This document shows, one piece after another, positions 31,401-42,221 of a stretch of 64,000 bases of DNA. Below the pieces are notes generated by a model. That model did not search any database. It saw only the letters and a list, made by a program, of their open reading frames with translations, and was not told where the DNA came from. Position 1 is the first letter of the stretch, and every line of letters begins with the position of its first letter. Origin of the DNA: Branchiostoma belcheri (taxonomy: Eukaryota; Chordata; Leptocardii; Amphioxiformes; Branchiostomatidae). Where the stretch lies: assembly GCF_001625305.1 (NCBI RefSeq), contig NW_017803856.1, forward strand, positions 114,188 to 178,187, given 5' to 3'. Made by a program: the position numbers and the translations under genes.

Positions 31401-34400
31401 TGAAGAAAGAGGAATGAACGAGGCGAGGAAGGATCACCCGTTGATACAAGAAGCAGCTAAGGAGAGCGGGAAAACAGTTGACCAAGTCATGGTATTTCCA
31501 AACATATTACACGTCTTACACCCCTATTGACAAGATAGCTTTCTAAGGTCGACTACTATATAGTCGATATTAATTATGGGTGGTTAATAAAATTGTTGTA
31601 CATTTCCATAACTCCTCTTCCCCAATCCCCATCTACTAACGGTGGCAATATCCAACAGGATATCTTACATCTAGTCCAACCCCTTTTTCTGTAGCACCCC
31701 CCCCCTTACAAACCGTCTATCCTCAGTCCCATACCGGGTCTGACAGTATCTTAGGTCAGGTTCCAGTGTCGAGAATAGGAGGGGTCATCCTCTGATTTGG
31801 TTGTATCGAGTTATCACCAGGTCTGGTCAAACATGTCAAATATTATTTTCATTGATGTGATAGTGCCTGTTCCGCCATACCTGGACTTAAACTTTGACAA
31901 CTATACCGTGTCTCATAGAGAAATTTATAGACAACAAAAAATGCAGCGACTTTCGTAAGGTAGTCATCTACATGTAGACATGCAGACAGATACGTTGGTA
32001 CAACAAAATTGACCTACGTACAAGACAATAGATGAATCAATTTATTGTCCTTTCAGAACTTCATCGGTAACTACCGTAAGAGTAAAGGCGGCAGTAAGAG
32101 GAGACCGCCGCCAGACACGATGGAGAGGAAGAGAAGGATCACGGGATATCACGAGTACTACAGGGAACAGCTGCCAAGGAAAAGGGGTGAGTTGAAACGG
32201 CAGTTATAATTGTTTACGAACATGTTTAACTATGACAATTATAGCAAGATTCAGTCGATGATTCTATTATCATTTCGAAGTTGTAGCTTTAGTTGTAGTA
32301 AATAGAAAGGTAACATTTGTAAAGGCAAATAGATAAAGTTTACCTTCACATGGTCTCTCTCTCTCTACATATAATGCATATGTATATATAATGACCATCC
32401 TCTCCAATCCTGCTACAAAATGTAACCGAACACCACATGGTGTCTGCTACAGCACTAGTTACCATGGTGACAGACGTTTGTTTCATGTCATTGACCTTAT
32501 GTGTTTGGAGAAGAAAAAGAAATAGAGCAAAAACAATGTTTTCCTCCTGCGAAGGTAAACATAATAATGCTTCATGTGTCACTATTATATCAACGAGGTT
32601 CAGATAATCATTTCATTCTCCTCTCGAATGTTTGCCAAGTTCACTCCAACGTATTTCACATATTTAACTTACTATATATTTTGTTACCATAGCATACTGT
32701 ATCGTACAGTCATTTTAGATACGGCGTTAGTATCGCGTACGAAAAGTATTCAAAACATCAACTTTATGGACATCCACTGAAGTACCGTGTATTGTACTAC
32801 ATAAACGGTATCTAACACTTTGTCATCTTGCACTTTCCTTCAGCCAACCGAGGATTCTCCCTTGCCGGTGCCAATAAGGAAATCGGCGAGAGCTGGAAGA
32901 ACCTGACTGACGAGGAAAAGGAGGGATACAACAAAGCAGCAGAGAGGAGAAGGGGCAAAGAGACGAAAGTCAAAACTTCGTCAGAAGTGGGGAAAAAGCT
33001 GAAACAGCTCGAAAAACTGGTGGGTGTAAGAATGCAAACATGTTCCTGGACACTTGAAGGATTGTTTAAGAGTAATCATTCAAAAGAAGGAATACTATGT
33101 AAAATACCATAAACATCCTTTGACTCAAATTGACAGATATTTACGATCCATTCCATTGCATCGACCTGATCGAGGCCCCTCTACAGATATTTATAATGTT
33201 GGTTCCACCTAGTAAATGCAGTATTTGTTGATATCAGTAACTTCTCAACATATGTACATGGAAAATGGATTCAAAATATCTACAGAATGATGCAGTTAAT
33301 AACTACTTGATGTTTGGACAATATAGAAGAATTGCGTCCAAGAACGATCATTTCAAAAGTAACACATAGCATATAAATGCAATTGGAGCATTGTTTTTAC
33401 TTTTAGTCCGAGGAGCTTGACGAACTTGGTGTGGAGGCATTGATGGTAACTCTCTACAATGGAAGGATTCGAGCGTTCGGGTCCCAGAAGGATCTGATCA
33501 AGGACGAGAAGTTCGGGGGGTACATCGAGAATCAGCTGAAAGCAGCAGAACATCAGCGAAAAGCAGAACAATGTGAGCCAGCCATCGTCTACATTGGTCA
33601 TGAAACATTTCTGCTAAAGTGGCAAAAATACAAGTACAATCTATCTATGATCTTACTATAACTAGTTGGCTCAGTGGGTTGTCTTTAGCAAACTATATAC
33701 ATATAGTGTTAGAGGTGTCATTTGGTAAACATTGCTATCTTAATATACATTTATCCGTACAGGTTTAACAATGGACAGACGCCGAAAGAATTCGGGCAGA
33801 GAGGGCAGCACAGGAACGACTGGAGAGAGCCATGACGTAACCGGAAGGCCCGGGAGCAGCACCAGTTCAGTCAGGAAGAGAAGAAAGAAGAACAAAGAGT
33901 CACAGCAGGGCAAACAGCAAAATTCCAGTTCTACTACCTCTTTACCGTCGGTATCTTCAACACAACAAGGTAAGCACTCCATTTAGTTACATACAAAGTA
34001 CCAAATTGGCAGAGCTTCAATCTGTATATCTATGGTATTGTTCATAGGAATTCCTCAACACAATTTCTATACACCAATCATTAACAGTCTGCTATCTGCT
34101 AGATACGAATCTTGCCTAGTATGTAGTTATAGTTGTGTATTGCTTCATTTCGCCCGCTTGGTGTCGTGGTGTAATTTGTACTTATCACAGCCCCCAACAT
34201 GCTTAATGCCATACTTACATAAAATGAAGCAGTTGGACGTTTCCAATTTTGGTCCTTTTTTAAATATCAATTTGGACTTTACCATGATAAATATTCACTG
34301 AAGGAGGGCATAACTTATCTTGAACAAGGATATGAATATAACTACGTGTGTACGTATGTAATAAAATTGATGGATTCCTTTCCCAGTTGAAGTCACTTGC

Positions 34401-35384
34401 AAAAATGTATTTTTGTTTCTCCAGAGTCAGCAGTCACAACAGAAGGACTTCTACCCAGAATAACAGACATACCACAAAACACAGTGACTCCTGTACATGT
34501 GGTATCACCACACAGAGCAACATCTACCCCTGCACAACCAAACACAGGGAATCTTGAACTTCTGGCACAGCAGTCAGCAACACTTCTAGATCCACTCAAC
34601 TCTTTCCCTGCATCACCACACAACACAGGGACTCCTGTACAGCTAGGACCACAAACAACTCCAACAGAATCACAAACAATTCATCAGATGCCCCCAGGTA
34701 TTCGCTGTTTGCCCATAGGTACTGTTGAGATTCTGTCACCGCAAACAACTCAAACAGCATTTGCTGTTCGTCAAGTGCCCACAGGTGTGGACAATTACTT
34801 TCGACATCAAGACAGAACAGCATGGCAATCACGGAGCCTACCTGCTGCCCTGCCAACATCTTTAACGCAAGGTTGGTACCTGTAGTTAGTTTGGAACATC
34901 CATACCTTTGTCAGAAGCTGTTTGACAGACTTTGCCAATATTTTCTTTGTCTCTGCCTTCCTACAACAATTCTATACATATGGCTCTATATGGCTCTACA
35001 TACACTGATTGTTGATACTGGCTTGTACAAGAGGCGTGTTAAGTTTATTTGATATTTACCTTGCAACCTATTGTTTCACATTCCCATGTATTAGGACCTA
35101 TTTCATTCAATATTTGAAGTGAACCAGCATTGGTCTATGAAATTTTTAAGTCAGTCTTTGGGATGTTCGTAAATCCACTATTAAACTATTCCCTGTTAGG
35201 AACACCAGCCATGACAACAGGACTCCCACACACGGCACCACAGATCCCCACAGCAGCGAGCTTAGGGACTTCTGTGCCTTCCCAGGTGACTCCAACGTTT
35301 CGTCAGGCACCTGCAGGAGTCGGGACCACAAGCGAACCGTTTCCTCCCAGTCCGTTAGTATTTGCAATGCCTCATCATCGCTAG
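28416..35384 (+). CDS. Gene B: ankyrin-repeat / homeodomain-like / HMG-box protein
   Basis: Exons 28416-28520, 29007-29099, 29356-29454, 29630-29728, 30304-30399, 30789-30920, 31351-31491, 32057-32186, 32844-33019, 33407-33572, 33763-33969, 34425-34871 and 35200-35384 join in phase to about 691 aa. Residues 1-35 are charged; 36-164 are about four ankyrin repeats; 165-208 acidic. Residues ~210-272 form a homeodomain-like HTH: helix 2 PLIQEAAKESG, then QVM|NFIGNYRK, with Gln44, Asn51 and Arg53 equivalents kept but Trp48 replaced by Phe. An HMG box follows (~285-340; ITGYHEYYRE...EIGESWKNLTDEEKEGYNKAA), split by a phase-1 intron. Then a conserved helical region, a basic KRRKKNK stretch and a Ser/Thr/Pro-rich tail ending in MPHHR. 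Likely a nuclear DNA-binding protein with ankyrin contacts. AATAAA at 36304-36309, kept in block C, is a possible poly(A) signal. Confidence 0.8.
29820..30120 (+). pseudogene. Conserved intron block with an ankyrin-exon relic
   Basis: AGCTGGTACGGATTGGAACG and the following CATGGGG align with the 3' end of the ankyrin exons (AGCTGGTGCAGATGTGAACG CACGGG). The same block is in gene A (18225-18480) and gene C (43770-44035), always before the last ankyrin exon. The reading frame and donor are lost, so this repeat decayed before the genes duplicated. Confidence 0.5.
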
Positions 35385-36850
35385 ATACAAGCAGATATCT
35401 CAATACATGAACAGGCCATTATGGAAGTTGTTGTTCAGTAAATATGTTGTAATATGCTCTGTCATATAAATTACATGTACATAATGTATTAAAAGCATGA
35501 ATCAAAGTTGGTATCTAGATAAGGCATTATGAGAGTTCTCAAAAGTGGCATCTTCTATTAAGACGACAGCATCCAGGTGCAGTACACCGGTACCTGACCT
35601 CTTTGTTTACTACCTGTGTGACCTCGGGCACCTGCCTCTGACGTCACTGGTCGCTAGGATACCAGGTCAGGGTGGGGGCACGTCGTACGTGTCAATAGAA
35701 AGTGAAAGAGTTTCTGTCGCATTTTGGGAATATCCTGCCCCAAAATGGGACTTTTTATACGCGATAAACTATTGACAATGTGGCAGAAGTGTTGAAGAAG
35801 CCGACTGTTGGAACAGGGTACAGTGGAGAGTGTTTGATTCACTGTGGACAAGTTTTGTTCAACACCCTGCCTCGGAAGAGAACCATTCAAGCGGCCATGT
35901 TGGTATGGACAGAAGTACGCTGGATATATTATATTGGTGAACATGAACGACATAACTATGGCTAAACAGACTATTTAGGACTTAAAGCTCAGTTTGGGAA
36001 TGATAAGGATGCTCTCTTTTATGGATCTGCAGATTGCATAGAAAATAGGTGAGCTGTATAACCATAGCGTTGCACTTATGTTTGTAATGTAATGAAAGTT
36101 ATCCATGTGAAGTAACGTTAGCTGCTTCCAGTAAAAACAAAGAAGATCGGGACTTATCATCTGTTCTTCTGTGTTTTAGATTTGTAACGAGTAATCAACA
36201 CCAGGTTCTAACCATGTAGGTTTTAACTTTTGTAAAGGACCAAATGTTGATTTACAGTAATATTTTGATATTCTTTTGCCTATTGTACAATAGTTTGATC
36301 TACAATAAACTACATGTAGATGGCTATGCAATGTATTTGTGTACTCCAATATTTTCATAATTTCATGGTAAATTAAATGGACATAGCTTTACCTTTTTTA
36401 CATATACATGTAAACAATGTTGATAAGGCTAATTAGGTATTTCTTCAGAAACTGAAATCTACAAATGCTGTAATGTGCCCAAAAATGACCTGACAGCATT
36501 TCATTGTTGAACTGCAATGACAGCCATGCTCTTGAACGTAATACATGCATATCTGTGAATCTTAATCAAAGACATCAACGTCCTATTTGCTATTTTATGT
36601 TATGGCATTCTGGAACTTTATAAACCACTATAAAGAGTGCTACAACCATGATAGTAATACAATGCAAGCAGCCTATAATTACATGTCATTTAAGAAAGCA
36701 GGTGCAATGGTGTCGTACATGTTGTATTCTGTTCAGGTAAGTGATCATATGAAATCCCGTTAGACATGGCAGCAGCAGTAGTTCTTGTTGATTGTCATAC
36801 GTTGTTATTATGGTTGCCCCCCCCCCCTCGATGCTGCTGTGTGCCTATAA
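35385..36850. other. 3' flank of gene B, conserved in block C; no supported coding gene
   Basis: Matches 54411-55905. It contains a CRE-like CTGACGTCACTGG near 35639, mutated to CTGACGTCAATGG in block C, and a 76-codon open frame at 35545-35775. That frame is open in both copies, but most differences change the amino acid, so it does not look protein-coding. The AATAAA at 36304 may end gene B's mRNA. Confidence 0.5.
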
Positions 36851-36852
36851 TA

Positions 36853-38448
36853 TCACGTTGTTCTGTCCGTGGTGACGTGATAGTTCTCTACAACACAGGC
36901 CACATAGATCTTCAGTCCTGTGTCATTGGTACCAGCCTGGTCATCACGTCTACCCTTCGCCACAGACTCTGAAGTATTCAAGATAAAAACACGAGTTAGT
37001 AGCAGTATTACCCTGTACCGTTAAGAGTTACACTTGAAATGGCTTCAAACCATCTGTGTAATGCTTTTGAATTTCATGTCATCAAACAGAAGCTCAAGTG
37101 CATGCTAGAAATATTATATATTTAGCCTGTGTCAAAACAAAATGAGTACCTTTGTCGCCTGTTACATGGTAGGTCCGGTTGACACAACCCCAATAGATTG
37201 TACGTCCACCATTACTATGCTCGGGTCCGTCCACTTGTGTGGGAGGGGGTTGAGATTCGTCCTCTGAAATAGAATTCGGTGACATGTAATTGATGGCTTA
37301 TAACTTCGACATAAACATCGGTGTACGAGCAAGACAACATGCATTGTTCATTGTTGACATCCTGACCTCTCTAGAATGAAATCTTACGTTTCCCACTGAC
37401 TCACCTGACTGGTAACTCTACCTGCTGCCTATTGTGCGGCACAAAGGTCTTTATTTACGCAGTAAAGCATTCAGTACGGCTACAGGTTATTCTCGTACAA
37501 CAGTCAGCCGCGGAAGCTATGGCTTGTACCAAGCTTGTCCTCAACTTTTCTCTCTTTCCGCTTGTAAACCTATTTCAGCTTTGGTCGTTTTATATCAGAG
37601 TTACACGTTTAAATACACAATAGTTTGACGTAGTTTGTTAAGGCACTAAATGTTGTGGCAATTACTTGTTTGTTACACGAATACACAGTAAGCACTCAGC
37701 CATTCAGACTCAAATGAAACATGCCTTATTGAGTATTTACGTACAACAGACAGCCATGGAGGCAATGGCTTGTACTTAGCGCGACCAACCTGATGTCAGA
37801 CTAGCTTTTCTCCCGTTCCGTTTTATGGTCATCGTTGGTCAATTTAATATCAGAGTTACACATACAGAGAGTAATTTTACGGATTTTGTTAAGTAAAACA
37901 TTGTGGCCATTACTTATTCCTGACACAAATGAACAGTGAACACACGACTTAAGACGACCTCTTCAAAACTTAAAATCGCGCACTAAACTGAATTCAATGG
38001 CTTCATACGTCTTCTTCAAGATATAATCATATCTACATGTTACTATGTATTTTAATGTGAGCAACGTCTATATGACATGTTAACATTGACCGGTTAACAT
38101 GTGATAGTTGAAAATGCTTCTGCTCTTCCGGTATTATCGATGAAACTTTGAAAAAATGAGTCGCATGACAAAAACATTTCAGGCAGCAATGTTCAGTTGG
38201 AGGATCGTGTCACAAAGACTCCAGTTTGTAATAATCACATCAAGTAAATGGTCCTTGGAATCCTTACGACGGGTAGTGAAATTCTACTACTGCCCCCGGG
38301 ATTGCAACTCGAAGAAAAGGTTCCTATACATGTAGACATGTGCATAGAAAAAAAACTTACCTATCTTAGGCTTGGTGTTCAGCCTCTTGTAGTTTTTATA
38401 AATGTCCCAGAGTTGTATTCCGAGTCGAATGATTCGCAAAAAACTCAT
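36853..38448 (-). CDS. Small three-exon minus-strand gene with two IYxxCVxxxYHVT repeats (unknown family)
   Basis: Exons, in minus-strand order, are 38448-38361, 37263-37150 and 36968-36853; both junctions are phase 1 with good sites (ATAG|GTAAGT, TATTTCAG|AG, AAAG|GTACTC, ACTTCAG|AG). The product is about 105 aa. It starts MSFLRIIRLGIQLWDIY, a short amphipathic or membrane-seeking helix, and then has two copies of one motif: RTIYWGCVNRTYHVTGDK and LKIYVACVVENYHVTTDR, each with an NGG- or NDTG-type lead. The conserved Cys, Tyr-His-Val-Thr and Asp suggest a small duplicated fold; I do not recognise the family. It lies tail to tail with gene B. Upstream, a GC box (CTCCGCCC) and a TATA-like TTGTATAA around 38550-38590 may be the promoter. 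The block C copy is damaged. Confidence 0.6.
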
Positions 38449-38449
38449 G

Positions 38450-41060
38450 CTGTAGCTTACTACCGTACCCGTTCCCTGCCTCAATAAATATCAAAGTACT
38501 AGTTGTAGTGTGACTAGTATTGTCGGAAGGTGATCGGAGTAACTTTTGTCAGGCAACACGAGTGTTATACAAAGTGGGCGGAGTTAGGGGAGTCTATCAT
38601 GCAGGGGTACATGCAATCACATTGTTGTGGTTCCAGGCATTTGGAAAAGGCTTTCAAATACATTTGTCATAAAAAAATTATAAAAACAATCTTCAAACTG
38701 AAATTGATAAACAAATCATAATATGCGTCACAGGATTAAGTCATTTATATTCATTCAACAAACTTTTAGCCACCCTTCCTGAAGAAAGTGGTACGACCGT
38801 ACGATCAATAGGTCATTAGAACAGGGGGAAGTCCCTTGAAGTACAAACCCAACCCTCCAGGCATGGCTGTTGTACATGAGCTCCAGCCCAAAGCATAACT
38901 CTTGTACACAACTATACAGGCTCAAAACTAAGCGCGGTGCAAAGATCATGTTTACACTGTGGCTAAGTAAGGTTTCACTGCTATGCTGTGAGGTATAATA
39001 GCATGATGTCATCACTGTTGTTTGCCCAATGCCAAGTATGAGAAGTGCAAGACGTGGTGTTTGGGGCTGGATAGAAGTATGCGGACAGAAATGGTTGACC
39101 TCTATTGCCTAATAGGTGGCACAATAGCGCTAGTGGGTACAGACTTCAGGTACATGGCACGTATAGAAATACTGGACGGAAACATCAGATTGTCTTTGAC
39201 CAGTTATCATTCCAACAAAATGTCCTTTGAAATATCTGCAAAGAAATGGTTTGGTTTGAAATAATACGTTAAACTTTGCTTCCCCTTTGCTGAGACTAAT
39301 TTAGGCTGAAAAAAAAACAGCAATATTATTAGAATTTTTTACTGTTCCAATTGGTCATGAGATTTTTATCGCACTTGAGAATCTTACATATTCGGACAAA
39401 ACATGACATACCATCATTGAACCTAGTCGGAACAAGCAGGTGAGAGTCTCTGCTTGTACAAAAGAAATCCTACCGGTATTGATGTTGTACAAATGTCAGC
39501 CGGCTCATGACGTACCTATTGTACACATCGAGCATTGTACGGAGTGGAGACACAGTACGCAGGTTATGTTTACACACACTCGGTTGCAAAGAACACCTCA
39601 ACTTCATGGTGCAAACACAACCCTCTCAGCATGGATGCTGTAAATGATTCCTAGTCTCTAAACGTAACAAATCGTAACAAAATGCACACAAAGAACCGGA
39701 GAGCAGACACAGCAATAAGGTTATGTTTTCATCGATGTACAAGAAGTCACAACTAGTTTTTTTTTTAATTGGTCAATATTTTTGTATCTGTATAGCCTTT
39801 CGGCATCTGTATAGCCGGTACAACCGCCCTTTGGCGTATAACACCAGCTCCTGTATTTGTATAGCGGATATAACCGCCCTTCGGCGTAACACACCAGCTT
39901 CTGTATCGGTATAGCCGGTATAACGGCCGGCCGGCATAACACCAGCTTCGCAGGCACACGGCGTTAGTCATACGATGGGGTTTGGTCTACTATTTCCTTA
40001 CAAGATTGTGCGACAAACACAAAATGCTGAACGGTTCACAGCGCCACGCTACAAAACGTCAAGTCACAGGGGAAGTCCCTGCATGTACAAACCCAACCCT
40101 CCCAGTATGACTGTTGTACATCATTCCTAGGCTCAAAACGTATCTCTTGTACACAACTCCGCAGGATTGAGAGTAGACGGTGAAGAGTTGTTAACGCTGT
40201 TCAAAGGAAGGGTTCACCGTTTAGCCGAGCAGTATGATAGCATGATGTCATCACTGTTGTTTGCCCAATGTTAGGTAAGAGATCGCCCACGTGCATGGCG
40301 TGGTATTTGGGGCTACTGATGTCAACTCTACCTGTCTGGTAATACACAAATCAAACTATAAATCCTCTATAACTTGCCATCCTTTATTTCAGGTTCAAGT
40401 TTATTTATTTTACCAGGGCATATCTCAGATCCGTTGATCTGATTTTCAGGTATCCCTGGGCACACATTAAAAATTACATTCATAAAAAAATTACACATTG
40501 TCAAGTTGAAAACAACAATATACAAATAACGTAACATTTACATGTACAAAACAGTTATAGTATACATTAGGCACATTTAGTTCATTCATTTGCCAGGTTC
40601 AGTCCTAAAGTCTGCAGTCCTCTACAGCCTATAACTTCATAGCTCACAAAAACACCAGGTCCAGGTAAGAGTGCGGTCGCGCAACGCTGTCTACTGACAC
40701 TTGTGTCTCCCCTAAAACAACATGGAAGACGGAGAAGAAGCCTACGGCCTGTGTGTACAATTTCTACTCACTGGTTTCAGGAAATAAAGGAGCACAAAAA
40801 CGATGATTCCACCATCGTAGATAAAGCGTTGCTAAAGACTGCAAACAAATGCTTCAAGTATGATAGAGAATCTCACATAAACGCAGACTACACTATAAGG
40901 AGTACATTTTGTTCTTCAGTTTCTCTTACTGAAACGTCTCGCCACAGAGTCGCGGTTTGCACCAGGGCAGAGGAAGAAAGGAACCGGAGGAACCGACGTG
41001 TTCAAGGTCAACTATAGCCAGGAGCGGAAATAAACTAGAGTTGAAGAAATTATAGGAGCG
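38450..41060. other. Block B spacer with internal repeats and a decayed coiled-coil exon set
   Basis: Matches 57420-59770. Two diverged copies of a segment (GTCCCTTGAAGTACAAACCC..., CTTGTACACAACT, and TAGCATGATGTCATCACTGT) lie near 38800-39050 and 40060-40280. A GTATAGCCGGTATAACCGCC-type repeat lies at 39780-39940. The segment 40385-40600 is absent from block C and is a later insertion of repeat type (TTTATTTATTTTACCAGGGC start). Confidence 0.55.
40165..41015 (+). pseudogene. Decayed coiled-coil exon set (block B copy)
   Basis: Counterpart of the open exons at 59159-59723. Here the first exon (40165-40274) has a small deletion that shifts the frame and ends in TAG before the donor. The second exon has lost its AG|GT donor (CCATCGTAGATAAAGC). 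The third (around 40974-41012) is nearly unchanged. Confidence 0.4.
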
Positions 41061-41395
41061 TTCTGTAGTATTTGGCAAGATTATGCATTGCCAAAAGGTC
41101 TACCATACCTCGCAAGGTGATAGACGACAGCAGTGGCCGGACATGTATGTATGTATCTCGGGTGTTTTGGCGGAGAAAGCTGCAGCATCCATCCTGTAGC
41201 TTTAGCTTGGTGTTGCAAAAAAATAATAACGACCATCCGAATGTTAAAGAGAAAAACTGCGAAAATATTTGCAATTGCTAATTAATCATTCACGTAATGC
41301 TGTATAAGCTAGACTGAGATAATATGACGGAAGTTGTACGAAAATTAAAAAATAATGTAAAAGTCTTGTTTGAGATCAATACATAGAGATAAACA

Positions 41396-41440
41396 ATTAA
41401 ATTAGTCCTAACTAAAAAAAATGTTAGGACTAATTCAATG
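41396..41440. repeat. 12-bp-arm hairpin beside the block junction
   Basis: ATTAGTCCTAAC and its exact inverse GTTAGGACTAAT flank an A-rich loop, about 50 bp before the block C minisatellite. The block D copy (around 60150-60185) has one arm mismatch. Confidence 0.7.
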
Positions 41441-41499
41441 TGTGAGTTCTGGGCCTATGTATCACGTTAGGTTAACAATCATCTAAGATATACATGTCC

Positions 41500-41799
41500 C
41501 ACACTAACCACAGCCAGTATACCGGCAAATCGTCCTGAGGTCATTCACCCCGTTACTACGGAGTGCGTCATCGCGCGCGCTATGAATCATGGGAGACCTA
41601 CCGAAGTTTATTTGACCTTCTCACCTGCGGACGTAACGGACCAGCTCTGTCTTCAAGACGCCGTGAGAACTCACCTGTACGTCTTGTGACGTCAGAACTA
41701 ACAGCCTTTGGTTCCTGGAGAGTCAAAGAGCCCTGCAGAGACCTTAAAGACTGGGAAAAGGTCGTCAGACTCTCCCAAGACACTTCTGGAAAAGTCCAG
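41500..41799 (+). promoter_or_regulatory. Promoter and non-coding first exon of gene C
   Basis: CRE TGACGTCA at 41687-41694; donor CAG|GTAAAC at 41799 pairing with the acceptor at 42138. Confidence 0.6.
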
Positions 41800-42221
41800 G
41801 TAAACCCGGAAGTAACAGGTGTATAACGGTGCACCTGCCAGATGTTGAACCGCCTGAAAGTACAAAAACTAAAGAAACTTTTACCACAGTCCTTTAGCAC
41901 ACAGATAAACTGTTCATGTTGAATGAATTAGAAAGTTTTTGACGCTTTGTTTGTATGGCTTTGAAATTATCGCTCCTTTGTTTGTACAGTTTCATTTACA
42001 GTGTTCGGAAACGCTTTATAATTTGTAAATCAGGTATGTCGTGAGTGAACTGTACATGATGCAATGTCTGTTCCACTGCCATAATATTGTATATAGGGAG
42101 AGAAATGATATATCTGTGGGTCTGTTTTTGCGCTACAGGAAGGCACTAGATCCATCTAGTCTTACTTACGACAGTGTCACTAGGCAGGTGGTGTGTATCT
42201 ATCTGTAGGGTCAGACCAGGC

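Noticed and set aside
35545..35775. 76-codon ORF conserved at the same place in block C (54583-54813)
   Set aside because: By eye about 12 of 16 codon differences change the amino acid, as expected without protein constraint. No splice context. Shared ORF explained by recent duplication.
38530..38721. 63-aa ORF also open in block C at 57498-57686
   Set aside because: The two peptides diverge completely after CHKK through a frameshift, and the region is upstream of the minus-strand small gene, where a promoter is more plausible.
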